64,000 nt of DNA from Ciceribacter sichuanensis (GCF_024055605.1 NZ_JAMXLX010000001.1:558001-622000); one strand, 5' to 3'; positions 29,103 to 38,491 are shown, numbered from the stretch's first letter. Program-made: numbers and translations. The notes: generated by a model from the sequence alone, not told the origin.

Positions 29103-30395
29103 TCAGGCTGTCCACTGCTCGATATCGTCGCGCTCGCCGATAAGTGAGAGACCGTGGGCGATCGACACCATTTCGCCGCCGGTCTCGATCCGGTCGGTCT
29201 CGAAGCGGTTGGTGAAGATGCGGCGGACCGCCGGAACGAAGGATGTGCCGCCCGTCAAAAACACCTTGTCGATGCTTTCAGGCGTGGTGCCGGTGCTTGC
29301 CAATACGTCGTCGAGAGCGCCTTCGATACGGACGAGATCGTCGGCGATCCAGTTCTCGAAATCGCTGCGCTTCACGCTCTTGCGGCCGGCCGCGCCGAGC
29401 GGTGCGAAATGGAATTCTGCCTCCTCGGCGCTCGAAAGCGCCATCTTGGTCGCCGACACAGCCTGATAGAGCGGGTAGCCTTCGTCATGCTCGATCAGTT
29501 CGATGAAGAGTTCCAGCTTGTCCGGCTCGGTGGCCTGGCGCACCAGGGATTGCAGGTCGGCGAACTCACGCGAGGTCTTGAAGACCGAAAGCTGGTTCCA
29601 TCGCGAGAAGCTGAGGTAGTAGTTGCTCGGCACGTCGAGCAACTTGCCGAAGCTCTTGAACTGGCTGCCCTTGCCGATTTCCGGCGCCACCAGATGCTCG
29701 ATGATGCGAGCGTCGAACTGATCGCCTGCAAGGCCGACACCGGAATGGCCGACCGGCGTGGCGCTGACGCGGCCCGCATTTGTCTGGAATCGGATCAGCG
29801 AATAGTCGGTGGTACCGCCGCCGAAGTCGGCGACCAGAACGGTCGCGTCCTTCTTCAGGTTACGGGCGAAATAGAAGGCGGCCGCCACCGGTTCGTAGAC
29901 GTAATGCACTTCCGGGAAACCGAAGCGGGAGAGTGCTTCGTTGTAGCGGGTCATCGCGAGCTGGGGATCGGGATTGGAGCCTGCAAAATGCACAGGGCGA
30001 CCGGCGACGATGCGCTTTGCGTCCGAAGGCCAGCCGTCGCCGGCATAGTTTTCAAGCCGGCGAAGGAAGACCTCCATCAGGTCCTCAAACTGAAAGCGGC
30101 GGGCATGGACGATGGTGCCCTGAAACAGCGCCGAAGCAGCAAACGTCTTGATTGACTGCAGGAAGCGGCATTCGCCGGGATTGTCGATGAACTGACGGAT
30201 GGCGGCCTGTCCCGCCTCGACCTTCAGGGCGCGTGCGCCGAGCTGTGCATCTTTCATGAAGGACAGCGCGGTGCGCATGCTGTCGGTCTCGCCGGCCGAC
30301 GAGGTGAAGGACACCGATTGCGTCGTGCCATCCGCATCCGCAAGCGCCATCACCGTATTGGTCGTGCCGAAATCAAGCCCCAGCGCGTGAGCCAT
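29103..30395 (-). CDS. Hsp70-family protein (YegD-like)
   Basis: The 430-residue product starts ALGLDFGTTNTVMALAD, the phosphate-1 loop of the actin/Hsp70 ATPase, and holds ATVLVADFGGGTTDYSLI (phosphate 2) and KVFLTGGTSFVPAVRRIF (adenosine motif). It lacks the substrate-binding and lid domains of DnaK, matching the shorter YegD-type Hsp70 paralogues. Such proteins bind ATP in the cytoplasm; partners are unknown. It is preceded by a short AT-poor spacer and is unlinked to dnaJ or grpE here. Confidence 0.88.
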   Translation of the reverse strand: MAHALGLDFGTTNTVMALADADGTTQSVSFTSSAGETDSMRTALSFMKDAQLGARALKVEAGQAAIRQFIDNPGECRFLQSIKTFAASALFQGTIVHARRFQFEDLMEVFLRRLENYAGDGWPSDAKRIVAGRPVHFAGSNPDPQLAMTRYNEALSRFGFPEVHYVYEPVAAAFYFARNLKKDATVLVADFGGGTTDYSLIRFQTNAGRVSATPVGHSGVGLAGDQFDARIIEHLVAPEIGKGSQFKSFGKLLDVPSNYYLSFSRWNQLSVFKTSREFADLQSLVRQATEPDKLELFIELIEHDEGYPLYQAVSATKMALSSAEEAEFHFAPLGAAGRKSVKRSDFENWIADDLVRIEGALDDVLASTGTTPESIDKVFLTGGTSFVPAVRRIFTNRFETDRIETGGEMVSIAHGLSLIGERDDIEQWTA

Positions 30396-30533
30396 CGCCG
30401 CCGCTCCCTTTTGATCTGTCTGTCTCTGGAATCGGGCGTTGCCCGAACGTGAAAAGGGGCGCAGTCGATGCGCGCCGCAATGAAGAGCGCGCCTAATGGC
30501 ATGGATGACGGGACGAAGGCAAGGCCCTTCGGA

Positions 30534-31421
30534 TCAGGCAATCGCCTCTTTCGTTTCCTGCGCCATCGCCATCATCCACGTGCTGAAAGCCTGCATGGCG
30601 GGCATCATGCTGCGCGATTTCAGCCGGGTAAGCCAGTAGCAGCCCTTGGAGACATGGATCGGAAAGGGCTGTTCGATCGCGCCACTGGCGAGATGGCGGG
30701 AAAACATCAGCGGCGGTGCCAGCGCCACGCCCGCGCCCTGCAGCGCGGCCTCCACCATGATGATCGAGGAATCGAAGACGGGACCGCGAATCTGCGGTGG
30801 GCTGACCCCGGCCGCCTCGAACCATTCCGGCCATTCGTCATGGCGGTAGGAGCGCAGCAGGCTCTGGCGAGCCACGTCTTCGGGCTTTTCAAGTTGGCGG
30901 GCGATCTGTGGAATGCAAAGCACCGAAAGCGGCGCTTCGAACAGGGCTTCAGCCTCGATGTCGTGCCATGCGCCGTTACCGAAGCGGATAGTATAATCCA
31001 GCCCTTCGGCGGCGATGTCGACCCGGTTGTTGTTGGTCGAGAGCCGGACGTCGATATAGGGATATTGCCGGCGGAAGTCGGCAAGGCGCGGCAGGAGCCA
31101 GCCGACGGCAAACGTGCCGACGGCGCCGATGGCGAGCACCTCCTGCACATGCCCGCCCTGAAAGCGCTCCAGCATGTCGGCCATGCGGTCGAAGCTTTCC
31201 TGCAGCGAGGGTAGAAGCGCCTGTCCTTCTTCCGTAATCATCAGCCCGCGCGGCAGGCGGCGAAAAAGCGTTACGCCAAGGCGCTGTTCGAGTAGCTTCA
31301 CCTGATGGCTGACGGCGGCCTGCGTGACGCAGAGTTCTATGGCCGCGCGGGTGAAGCTCAGGTGACGGGCAGCCGCCTCGAAGGCGCGGAGCGCATTGAG
31401 CGGCAAATGCGGGCGAACCAT
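30534..31421 (-). CDS. ampR: LysR-type regulator, AmpR/GcvA group
   Basis: This 295-residue regulator has an N-terminal winged helix (LNALRAFEAAARHLSFTRAA, then AVSHQVKLLEQRLGVTLFRR) and a ligand domain. Many positions match AmpR of Enterobacteriaceae, including GLMITEEGQALLP, SFDRMADMLERF, STNNNRVDIAAEGLDYTIR and GAWHDIEAE. AmpR senses cell-wall peptides (anhydromuropeptides and UDP-precursor) and turns on a divergent beta-lactamase gene; such a gene lies directly opposite at 31523. The partner here is class D rather than class C. The link is strong by context but the signal is inferred. Confidence 0.88.
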   Translation of the reverse strand: MVRPHLPLNALRAFEAAARHLSFTRAAIELCVTQAAVSHQVKLLEQRLGVTLFRRLPRGLMITEEGQALLPSLQESFDRMADMLERFQGGHVQEVLAIGAVGTFAVGWLLPRLADFRRQYPYIDVRLSTNNNRVDIAAEGLDYTIRFGNGAWHDIEAEALFEAPLSVLCIPQIARQLEKPEDVARQSLLRSYRHDEWPEWFEAAGVSPPQIRGPVFDSSIIMVEAALQGAGVALAPPLMFSRHLASGAIEQPFPIHVSKGCYWLTRLKSRSMMPAMQAFSTWMMAMAQETKEAIA

Positions 31422-31522
31422 GGTAGACCTTATTTTTCTAATGGCTCACCGCAGATATCATCGTTTGTCCATCGCTCACAAGCTGACCTAGAAATGCCGT
31501 GTTCAATCACGGGAGCATTTCC
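31422..31522. promoter_or_regulatory. Divergent ampR / beta-lactamase control region
   Basis: The 101-base spacer separates the ampR and bla starts. It includes ctaat at 31438-31442, the core described for GcvA/AmpR-type sites, within an AT-rich stretch (ttatttttctaatgg), and a T-N11-A arrangement is present. The ribosome site cgggag precedes the ATG at 31523. Confidence 0.5.
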
Positions 31523-32344
31523 ATGGCATTTTGCAGAAGCATGTTTCTTGGTTTTTCATTTGGCATGACCGCCTTTGTTTCTGCCGGATTTCCGGCATTT
31601 TCGGCGGAGCCCATCCATTGCACGGTTATCATCGAGGAGGCGAGCGGCGATGCGCTCTATCGGAAAGGCAGTTGCGCGGAAGCCTTCTTTCCGATGTCGA
31701 CATTCAAAATCCCTTTGGCCATGATGGGCTACGATGCGGGTATCCTTCAAGACGAAAGCAGTCCGCGCTGGGACTATAGCGCAGAATTCGACCGTCCGAA
31801 GCGTGAGCAGAAGACGACCGATCCGACCTTATGGGAAAAGGAATCGATCGTCTGGTATTCGCAGGAGATCACCCGTCGTCTCGGCGAGCGCCGGTTTGCC
31901 GATTATGTCCAGCGTTTCGGCTATGGCAACCGCGATGTATCGGGCAATCCCGGCAAGAAGGACGGTCTCACGCAGTCCTGGCTGATGTCGTCGCTGAAGA
32001 TCTCGCCTGACGAACAGGTGGCCTTCCTGCGGCGGTTTCTGTCGGGCGGTCTTCCGGTCTCCGAGCATGCCTCTGCCATGACGCTTGCGATCATGCCGCA
32101 TTTTGCTGCCGGTGACGGCTGGGACATCCAGGGAAAGACCGGCAGCGGCTTCATGCGCGACAAGGCGGGCAAGGCAGATCGTTCACGCCCGCTCGGCTGG
32201 TTTGTCGGATGGGCCACCAAGGGTGATCGCCGGGTGGTCTTTGCTCGGTTGAATGTCTCTGACCGCCCGAGCGACCAGCCGCTCAGCATCCTGACGCGCG
32301 AGAGCCTGATCGCGGAGTTTCCGGGAATCGCGGCCCGTTTCTGA
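31523..32344 (+). CDS. Class D (OXA-type) beta-lactamase
   Basis: The 273-residue serine hydrolase opens penicillins and related drugs. A signal peptide ([20 protein letters not shown]) precedes the mature protein. All class D motifs are present: STFK with the nucleophile Ser59 and Lys62 (to be carboxylated), SIVWYSQ as the SxV box, the YGN box in RFGYGNRD, the [13 protein letters not shown] region, and GKTGSGF as the KTG box. ATG 31523 follows CGGGAG. It is divergently transcribed from an AmpR-like gene, which predicts induction by cell-wall stress. It appears intact and active by sequence. Confidence 0.93.
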   Translation: MAFCRSMFLGFSFGMTAFVSAGFPAFSAEPIHCTVIIEEASGDALYRKGSCAEAFFPMSTFKIPLAMMGYDAGILQDESSPRWDYSAEFDRPKREQKTTDPTLWEKESIVWYSQEITRRLGERRFADYVQRFGYGNRDVSGNPGKKDGLTQSWLMSSLKISPDEQVAFLRRFLSGGLPVSEHASAMTLAIMPHFAAGDGWDIQGKTGSGFMRDKAGKADRSRPLGWFVGWATKGDRRVVFARLNVSDRPSDQPLSILTRESLIAEFPGIAARF

Positions 32345-32368
32345 TTTGGCAGACGGGGAGCCTCCCCG

Positions 32369-32581
32369 TCAGTTCTCGCGCATATAGCTCTGCGCCGCCC
32401 AGATGACGCCCAGGCCGGCGATCATGGCCAGCATGCCATAGGCGATCCATTCGTTCTGGTTGATCATGAAGCTCGTGGCCGGATAGGGGAACAGGCCGGT
32501 TCCCTGTCCGACCCATACGAGGCCGGTCAGGCCCAGAATGAGCCCGATGGCGGTAAACAGCAGGCGTGCGGTCGCAATCAT
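32369..32581 (-). CDS. Small two-helix membrane protein A
   Basis: The 70-residue product has two membrane helices (about 3-24 and 45-64) joined by a loop TGLFPYPATSFMINQNEW. A GGGAGGA ribosome site precedes the ATG. It resembles the next gene upstream (32712-32936) in size, helix layout and loop wording (VW.G.GTG.., SFM), so the two form a tandem paralogous pair. No function is known; both may be envelope-stress or membrane-structure proteins, which is only a guess. Confidence 0.78.
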   Translation of the reverse strand: MIATARLLFTAIGLILGLTGLVWVGQGTGLFPYPATSFMINQNEWIAYGMLAMIAGLGVIWAAQSYMREN

Positions 32582-32711
32582 TGCTTTCCTCCCGGTTTCC
32601 TCTTCTGGATCAGAGGCTTGGCATCTGCGCCAGAGAGGTGCTTCTTGCTCTGTTCAACGCAATCGGGTTCCCAGTCCGATTGCGCTTTTCATCACGTCGA
32701 ATATGGAGCGG

Positions 32712-32936
32712 TCAGGCAGACGGCTCGTGATCGCGTGGAAGCAGGAAACGTGCGCCGACAAGCACGATCAGCCCTAATATGGCGACTAAGGAACCGTTGA
32801 CGGTCCAGACGCTATCCTTGGGCATGAAGTCCGTGCCGGGCAGGCTCACCATATGTGTGCCGTGCGCGACCCAGACCGCGCCGACAACAATGATAAGGCT
32901 CCCGACAATCGTCAGTAGCTGCCGAATATGCTCCAT
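32712..32936 (-). CDS. Small two-helix membrane protein B, paralogue of A
   Basis: This 74-residue protein has helices at about 5-25 and 45-65 and a loop GTHMVSLPGTDFMPKDSVW like that of protein A (GTG...P.T.FM....W). A very strong ribosome site (GGGAGGAG, 4 bases from ATG) marks the start at 32936; a longer frame to 33074 is not supported. A and B are separated by 130 bases and are likely co-transcribed. The function is unknown. Confidence 0.75.
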   Translation of the reverse strand: MEHIRQLLTIVGSLIIVVGAVWVAHGTHMVSLPGTDFMPKDSVWTVNGSLVAILGLIVLVGARFLLPRDHEPSA

Positions 32937-33034
32937 ATTTCTCCTCCCATGGAACAAATTGTCGCACATACTATAGTCGATATGCGGTCGAAATCCAGTG
33001 TTTTCAGGGGTTTGAAAACCTCTCCTGGAGGCGC

Positions 33035-33068
33035 AAAAAAATCCCGCGCACCCTGCGATGCGCGGGAT
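33035..33068 (-). terminator. Rho-independent terminator of the SDR gene
   Basis: On the minus strand a 10-bp stem (33068-33059 with 33050-33041) is followed by a run of T. It lies 22 bases past the SDR stop. Confidence 0.88.
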
Positions 33069-33089
33069 CGTCAATCTGCGGAACTGATA

Positions 33090-33878
33090 TCAGATCGAGC
33101 TGGCTGCGCCGCCATCGACCCTGAGCATCGTGCCGGTGATGTAGCTGGCCTGCTGAGAGCAGAGGAATGCGGCGGCGGCGGCGAATTCCTCAACCGCGCC
33201 CAAGCGTCCGGCCGGGATGGTCTTGATCGAGGCAGCGCGTACCTCCTCGATGCTGCGCCCGGTGCGCTGCGCATTGGCGCCGTCGAGCTCATCGATGCGG
33301 TCGGTGTGAATGCGACCCGGCAGGACCATGTTTGCGGTCACGCCATAGGAAGCGATTTCCGTCGAGATGGTCTTGTTCCAGCCGACCAGCGCCGAACGCA
33401 GGGTATTGGAGAGTGCGAGGTTGGGGATCGGCTCGAAGACGCCGGAGGAGGCGACGGTCACGATGCGTCCGAAGCCTTGGGTCTTCATCAGCGGCAGGAG
33501 CGCGTTGGTGAGCGTGATGACGCGGACCACCATGCTCTGGAAGAAGTTGTAGAGCTTTTCCGGTGTCATGTCCTCGACCGTTCCGGGCGTCGGACCCCCG
33601 GTATTGTTGACGAGAATATCGATGCCCCCGAGTTTCTCGTGAACGGCGGCCAGCATGGTATCGACGAAGTCGGCATCCGAAATGTCGGCCACCACGTATT
33701 CGGCCTTGCCGGCTCCGGCAGCATTGATTGCCTCGCAATTGGCCTTCAGCTTTTCGCCGCTACGACCGCACAGCAGCACATGTGCGCCCTCTGCCGCAAG
33801 CGCCTTGGCGATGCCGAGGCCAAGCCCGCGCGAAGACGCCAGCACCAGCGCGCGCTTTCCCTTGATGCCGAGATCCAT
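33090..33878 (-). CDS. SDR-family oxidoreductase with altered catalytic site
   Basis: The 262-residue protein has a Rossmann fold with nucleotide loop SSRGLGLGIA (TGxxxGxG variant) and NNTGG in the fourth strand region. In place of the usual YxxxK catalytic pair, the sequence reads PIPNLALSNTLRSALVGW, where Ser and Arg occupy the Tyr and Lys positions by alignment. Similar sequences are annotated as SDR in many bacteria, so the change is a family trait and not an isolated mutation. Activity is unclear. ATG 33878 follows AAGGACGG. A terminator closes the gene. Confidence 0.82.
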   Translation of the reverse strand: MDLGIKGKRALVLASSRGLGLGIAKALAAEGAHVLLCGRSGEKLKANCEAINAAGAGKAEYVVADISDADFVDTMLAAVHEKLGGIDILVNNTGGPTPGTVEDMTPEKLYNFFQSMVVRVITLTNALLPLMKTQGFGRIVTVASSGVFEPIPNLALSNTLRSALVGWNKTISTEIASYGVTANMVLPGRIHTDRIDELDGANAQRTGRSIEEVRAASIKTIPAGRLGAVEEFAAAAAFLCSQQASYITGTMLRVDGGAASSI

Positions 33879-34141
33879 GATGTCCGTCCTTCTCTGGAAG
33901 TGATTGCGTTGCCGCCACGTTAGCAAGCACGCGGTGCGAAAGGAAAGGCCTCTGCAAGCGTTAACGGTTCGCCACGGTATCGTGCCGTGAGTGTCGGGAT
34001 GTCGCTTCGCCCGACGTTGCTGCAGAACGCGTGCGCTACATCCGAAATGTCACAAAGGTTACATTTAACTTTGAGATAACCATTGGCGAACGGGACGAAG
34101 CCCGGTTCTGAACAAAAAATATAGTTCGTCATGGTGATTAA

Positions 34142-37100
34142 ATGTCAAAAAAGTATCATTTTAATATGCGAAGCAGAGGATCTTTTGTCCTGCGCCGCCG
34201 TCTTGGTGCATTGCTTTGCGGGGCGGCTTTTCTGGGAGCTGCCATGGTTCCCGCTCAAGCTGCTGACGAAGGCACCTTCCGCCTTCTGTCGCTGAACACC
34301 TGGCTCGACCGCTTCAAGCCCGATGCTTCCCAGATCTCCGACTTCCTGATCAACGGCGCCTACGACATCATGGCCTTCCAGGAACTAAGGACCAACAGCA
34401 CCTACTCGGCGCAGATCCCCGGTATTCTAGCCAATGCGGGGCTTGGCACCTACGCGAGCGCTCAGACGAGCGACGTCGGCGTCACCTATCGCCTGCCGGG
34501 TACTTCCGGAGCCATAACGCTTCCCAACGGCGGACCGGCCGTGAGCTATGTCACGCTTGACCAGCAGAACGGTCTGCCGAGCACCGTCGTCGGTTCGGTT
34601 CACCTGAACTACTATGACGAAGCCAACTACCGCATCGATGAAGCTAAGGCGCTCAATCAGTGGGCGGCCTCGACGGACGGGCCGCTCGTCATCGTCGGCG
34701 ATTTCAATGCCGGCGATGTCTCCGAGCGTGGTCTCCACAATGCCCAGCAGCAGTCATACCTTTTCGCCCGCACCATTATTGACGGCGGCAGTTCCCAGCT
34801 ATGGCTGGATCTTGCGGACGAATATACGCCGGCGGGCCGGGAGGCCGAGTTCCAAGCCTATGTGGAAAGCATGCAGGCAACCGATCCAAACGGCAGTGCA
34901 CACTACCGCAATGTCATCCAGGCCTATTTCGATGCGCACCAGAGTGATTATCCCGGGCTGACCAGCATCTCGCAAATGAGCTGGCGGCAGTGGGAGGAAA
35001 TCGTCGCCAAGGATATGGCCAGCAATGGCCTGACATTCGTCGATGAGACCTATCCGGTGGCCTCGAATACGCCGCAGACCCTGAATATTCTGAAGAAGCA
35101 GTATATGCTGCTACAGAACGAAAGCGAGCGCGAACCCTACGCTCCTCACACCATCCTCGACGGCAGCACCACCTGGACCTCCCATGGCGAGGATGCGACG
35201 AATACATGGACGAGCTGGGATCGGGTGAAGATCGACCACTTCCTCGTTTCTCGTCCCTACGGCAAGTGGTGGGAACTTGCTGACGATCCTAACGACCCGT
35301 ATCTCGGAGTTGTCGATGACGTCGGCTACGCGAACGATGGCACCACGCCACTCTCCGATCATGAACCGGTGGCTCACACCATGCGCTGGATCGGTCCGGC
35401 GCTGGAGAAATATGCAGTCGCCGGCGGCGCTGCCGATCAGACCCGTCTGGTCTGGGGCACGGAAGCTCCGGTGTTCGAGGAAAAGGGCAAGGTCTTCTAC
35501 CTGATGCGCAACAATATGCGCACCGACCTCTATCTCGGGCAGGTCTCCGATGATGAAGGCATGCCGATCCTGACCGGCCTGACGGCGGCCGAGAAGAAGA
35601 CGCTCCTCGACTGCAAGAGTACCGATGCCCGCTTCCAGCAGGCAATCGCGGAATACTGCATCGATGATCATAGCTTCATCGACGAGACCCTCGTCAAGGA
35701 CGGCGGCACGGTCATCGTGGACGAAGATGCCGCCCTCGGTACTTCGGCTGCGGAACTCCGGCTCGACAACGGTACCCTGCAGATCGCCGGAACGGCCATG
35801 ACCTCGCTCGACCGCTCTGTGATCCTTGAAGCCGGTGGCGGCACGATCGACGTTAACGACCCCTCCAACAAGTTAACGGTCGCTCGCGAGATTTCCGGCG
35901 CAGGTTCGTTCACCAAGGCCGGCGCGGGCACCCTGAACCTCACTGCCGACAACAGCTATACCGGCGAAACCATCGTTGCCGCAGGCCGTCTGGCAGTCAA
36001 CGGTTCCATCGAGGACTCTGTCATGACCACCGTCCTCAACGGCGGCATCCTCGGCGGTAACGGCACGGTCGGCGATCTCGTCGTCGAAGCTGGCGGCAAG
36101 GTTGCTCCGGGCAACTCGATCGGCCACCTGAACGTTGCCGGCGACGTGACCTTCGAAAAGGGCTCGACCTACGAGGCCGAGGTCGATGGCAGCGGCAATT
36201 CTGACATGATCTCTGCCACCGGTTCGATCTTCATCAACGGCGGCTCGCTCTACTTCATCGCGGCAGGCAGCGGCTATGATCCGGCGACGGATTACACCAT
36301 CTTGTCCGCCGGTACGGGGATCACGGGCCGGTTCGACAGCGTCGGTTCGGATTTCGCCTTCCTGTCTCCGGACATGCTCTACACTGCGACCGGCGTTACC
36401 CTGCGGCTCGAGCGCAATGATATCGACTTCGGCGGCGTCGCTACCACGCGCAACCGCATCGCCACCGCCGGCGGTATCGAAAGCCTCGGCGAGGGCAATG
36501 CTCTCTACTCTGCGGTTCTGCGGCTTGATGCGGCCACCGCCGATGAGGCCTTCCATCAGGTGTCGGGTGAAATGTACCCCTCGATCGCCGGCGCGCTGGC
36601 CGATGACAGCCGCTTTGTCCGCGATGCCGTCGAACAGCGTTTAAGCGGCATGGAAGCGGTAACCGGCATAGCCGGCCAGCCGGGCGAGGATGCTTCCGGA
36701 TATCAGGCCTGGAGCCAGGGCTTCGGCTCCAAGGGGTCTACCGATGGCAGCGGTGTCGACCAGCTCGACCGCAGCACCGGTGGTCTGCTGATGGGTATCG
36801 ACCGCATGGTCACGGAAGACCTGCGCCTCGGCATCCTCGGCGGCTACGGCCGGTCCTCCTTTTCGCAGAGCGGCCAGCCGGCTTCCGCCGATGCCGACAG
36901 CTACATCCTCGGCTTCTACGGCTCCACCCAGCTCGACGCCCTGCGCCTGAGCTTCGGCGGCAGCTACGGCTGGAACTCGATCGAGGCCGACCGGGACATC
37001 TCCTTCGGCAACTTCACCGACAGCCTGAATGCTGATTACGATGCCGCGACCGCCCAGCTTTTCGGCGAGGCCGCCTATCGCATGCAGCTTGGCGATGCGC

Positions 37101-37516
37101 TGTTCGAGCCCTTCGCCGGTCTGGCCCAGGTCCATGTCTCGACGGATGGCTTTACCGAAGACGGCGGTGCTGCCGCACTCTCCGTCGACGACGCCACCTA
37201 CAACGTGACCTTTGCCAATTTCGGTCTGCGTGCAGCCACTTCGTTCGATGTCGGCGGCACCGTGGTTCGCCTCAAGGGGCAGGCATCCTGGCGTCACGCC
37301 TTCAGCGACAACGCCCCGGATGCCTCAATGGCGCTTGCCGGCGGCTCTGTCTTCGATATCCAGGGTGCTTCCGCCAGCCGTGATACGGCCGTCGTCAAGG
37401 CCGGTATCGACTTCGATGTCGCGAAGAACTCGTCGGTCTCCGTCAACTACGTCGGCGAATTCGCCGCCGGAGGCGCAGATCACGGTGTCAATGCCGGTTT
37501 CAAGCTTACGTTCTGA
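34142..37516 (+). CDS. Autotransporter with endonuclease/exonuclease/phosphatase passenger
   Basis: The 1124-residue secreted protein has a long basic signal peptide (ends PAQAADEG, about residue 40). Residues about 45-430 form an EEP (DNase I-like) domain with SLNTWLDRF, FQELRT, VIVGDFNAGD, KIDHFLVS and LSDHEPVAH, covering the Asn, Glu, Asp and His catalytic and metal positions. A PATR-type repeat (GAGTLNLTADNSYTGETIV) and beta-helix stretch (about 570-760) follow, then a C-terminal beta-barrel of about 270 residues ending FKLTF. The substrate could be DNA, RNA or a phospholipid headgroup. The gene ends in a terminator and stands alone. Confidence 0.9.
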   Translation: MSKKYHFNMRSRGSFVLRRRLGALLCGAAFLGAAMVPAQAADEGTFRLLSLNTWLDRFKPDASQISDFLINGAYDIMAFQELRTNSTYSAQIPGILANAGLGTYASAQTSDVGVTYRLPGTSGAITLPNGGPAVSYVTLDQQNGLPSTVVGSVHLNYYDEANYRIDEAKALNQWAASTDGPLVIVGDFNAGDVSERGLHNAQQQSYLFARTIIDGGSSQLWLDLADEYTPAGREAEFQAYVESMQATDPNGSAHYRNVIQAYFDAHQSDYPGLTSISQMSWRQWEEIVAKDMASNGLTFVDETYPVASNTPQTLNILKKQYMLLQNESEREPYAPHTILDGSTTWTSHGEDATNTWTSWDRVKIDHFLVSRPYGKWWELADDPNDPYLGVVDDVGYANDGTTPLSDHEPVAHTMRWIGPALEKYAVAGGAADQTRLVWGTEAPVFEEKGKVFYLMRNNMRTDLYLGQVSDDEGMPILTGLTAAEKKTLLDCKSTDARFQQAIAEYCIDDHSFIDETLVKDGGTVIVDEDAALGTSAAELRLDNGTLQIAGTAMTSLDRSVILEAGGGTIDVNDPSNKLTVAREISGAGSFTKAGAGTLNLTADNSYTGETIVAAGRLAVNGSIEDSVMTTVLNGGILGGNGTVGDLVVEAGGKVAPGNSIGHLNVAGDVTFEKGSTYEAEVDGSGNSDMISATGSIFINGGSLYFIAAGSGYDPATDYTILSAGTGITGRFDSVGSDFAFLSPDMLYTATGVTLRLERNDIDFGGVATTRNRIATAGGIESLGEGNALYSAVLRLDAATADEAFHQVSGEMYPSIAGALADDSRFVRDAVEQRLSGMEAVTGIAGQPGEDASGYQAWSQGFGSKGSTDGSGVDQLDRSTGGLLMGIDRMVTEDLRLGILGGYGRSSFSQSGQPASADADSYILGFYGSTQLDALRLSFGGSYGWNSIEADRDISFGNFTDSLNADYDAATAQLFGEAAYRMQLGDALFEPFAGLAQVHVSTDGFTEDGGAAALSVDDATYNVTFANFGLRAATSFDVGGTVVRLKGQASWRHAFSDNAPDASMALAGGSVFDIQGASASRDTAVVKAGIDFDVAKNSSVSVNYVGEFAAGGADHGVNAGFKLTF

Positions 37517-37540
37517 TTTGAAACAGCCATCCTGAAAAGC

Positions 37541-37572
37541 GAAGGCGGGTCAGGGCCCGCCTTCATTGTTTC
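37541..37572 (+). terminator. Terminator after the EEP autotransporter
   Basis: gaaggcggg (37541-37549) pairs with cccgccttc (37556-37564), followed by attgtttc, 24 bases past the stop. Confidence 0.75.
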
Positions 37573-37678
37573 TGTTGGTGACGCGCGGCGGTTGCTTGCA
37601 TTTTACCGGCGATATGCTTCCCTCGCGGTAAATCGAAATCCGGGTAGGGGCGGACAGCCGGAGGGAACAAAAAAGACA

Positions 37679-38461
37679 ATGGACAAAAAGACACGCCGTC
37701 AGGAAAGCCTGATGAAGCATCTCGAACAGTACCGCTACATCTCGCTCGAGGAGATAGCCACGCGGTTCTCCGTGACCACGCAGACGGCACGGCGGGATAT
37801 TCAGGATCTCGAAATGGCCGGCAAGGTACGCCGGCTGCATGGCGGCGCAACGATCTCACACCCGATCGATCCCGGTGTTCTTCTGGCCCGACGCGTCGAG
37901 AATGCCGAGGCCAAGGAGAGAATCGGCGCAGCCGTCGTCGAGCGGATCAAGGACGGTTCGGCAATCTTCATCGACACCGGAACGACCTGCGAGGCCGTCG
38001 CCCGCGCTCTTCTGGGGCACAAGGGGCTCCGGGTCGTGACTTACAGCCTGCGTGTTGCGACTGTTCTCAGCGAAGGTGCGGATTTCACCGTCGCCGTGCC
38101 GGGCGGTTTCGTGCGCCGGGTGGATGGCGGCGTGTTCCGTCAGGACACGCCTGAATTCATCAGCAGGTTCAAGTTCGATACCGCCATCATATCGGTCAGC
38201 GGCATCGATTCCGCAGGCGATATCGGCGATGACGACCATGCCGAAGTAGCGGCCGTTCAGGCAGCCATGAAACAGGCGGAAACAATCATCCTTGCCGTCG
38301 ACAGCAGCAAGTTCGGCCGTCGTGCGCTGGTGAAGCTCGCAGCTCTGGCCGACATCCACGAACTGGTCAGCGATGCGCTCCCCGATGCCGATCTGTTGCG
38401 CAAGCTCAACGAGGCGGGCGTGCGCCTGCTGATCGCGAATGGATCACAAGGCGCAAGGTGA
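37679..38461 (+). CDS. DeoR-family transcriptional regulator
   Basis: The 260-residue protein has an N-terminal helix-turn-helix (YISLEEIATRFSVTTQTARR DIQ region) followed by RLHGGA, and a C-terminal sugar-phosphate-binding (ISOCOT) domain with IFIDTGTTCEAVARAL and AVDSSKFGRRALVKL. Such regulators respond to phosphorylated sugars or glycerol phosphate. The target is not evident; it is convergent with an FAD-dependent hydroxyacid oxidase. The start ATG 37679 follows GGAGGG at a slightly long spacing. Confidence 0.9.
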   Translation: MDKKTRRQESLMKHLEQYRYISLEEIATRFSVTTQTARRDIQDLEMAGKVRRLHGGATISHPIDPGVLLARRVENAEAKERIGAAVVERIKDGSAIFIDTGTTCEAVARALLGHKGLRVVTYSLRVATVLSEGADFTVAVPGGFVRRVDGGVFRQDTPEFISRFKFDTAIISVSGIDSAGDIGDDDHAEVAAVQAAMKQAETIILAVDSSKFGRRALVKLAALADIHELVSDALPDADLLRKLNEAGVRLLIANGSQGAR

Positions 38462-38491
38462 CACACCGATGAGGCCTGAAAACGCCTTGGC

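Noticed and set aside
32352-32370. gacggggag/ctccccgtc inverted repeat between bla and the small membrane protein
   Set aside because: Perfect but with almost no loop and no T-run, and it overlaps a stop codon; may aid termination but cannot be called.
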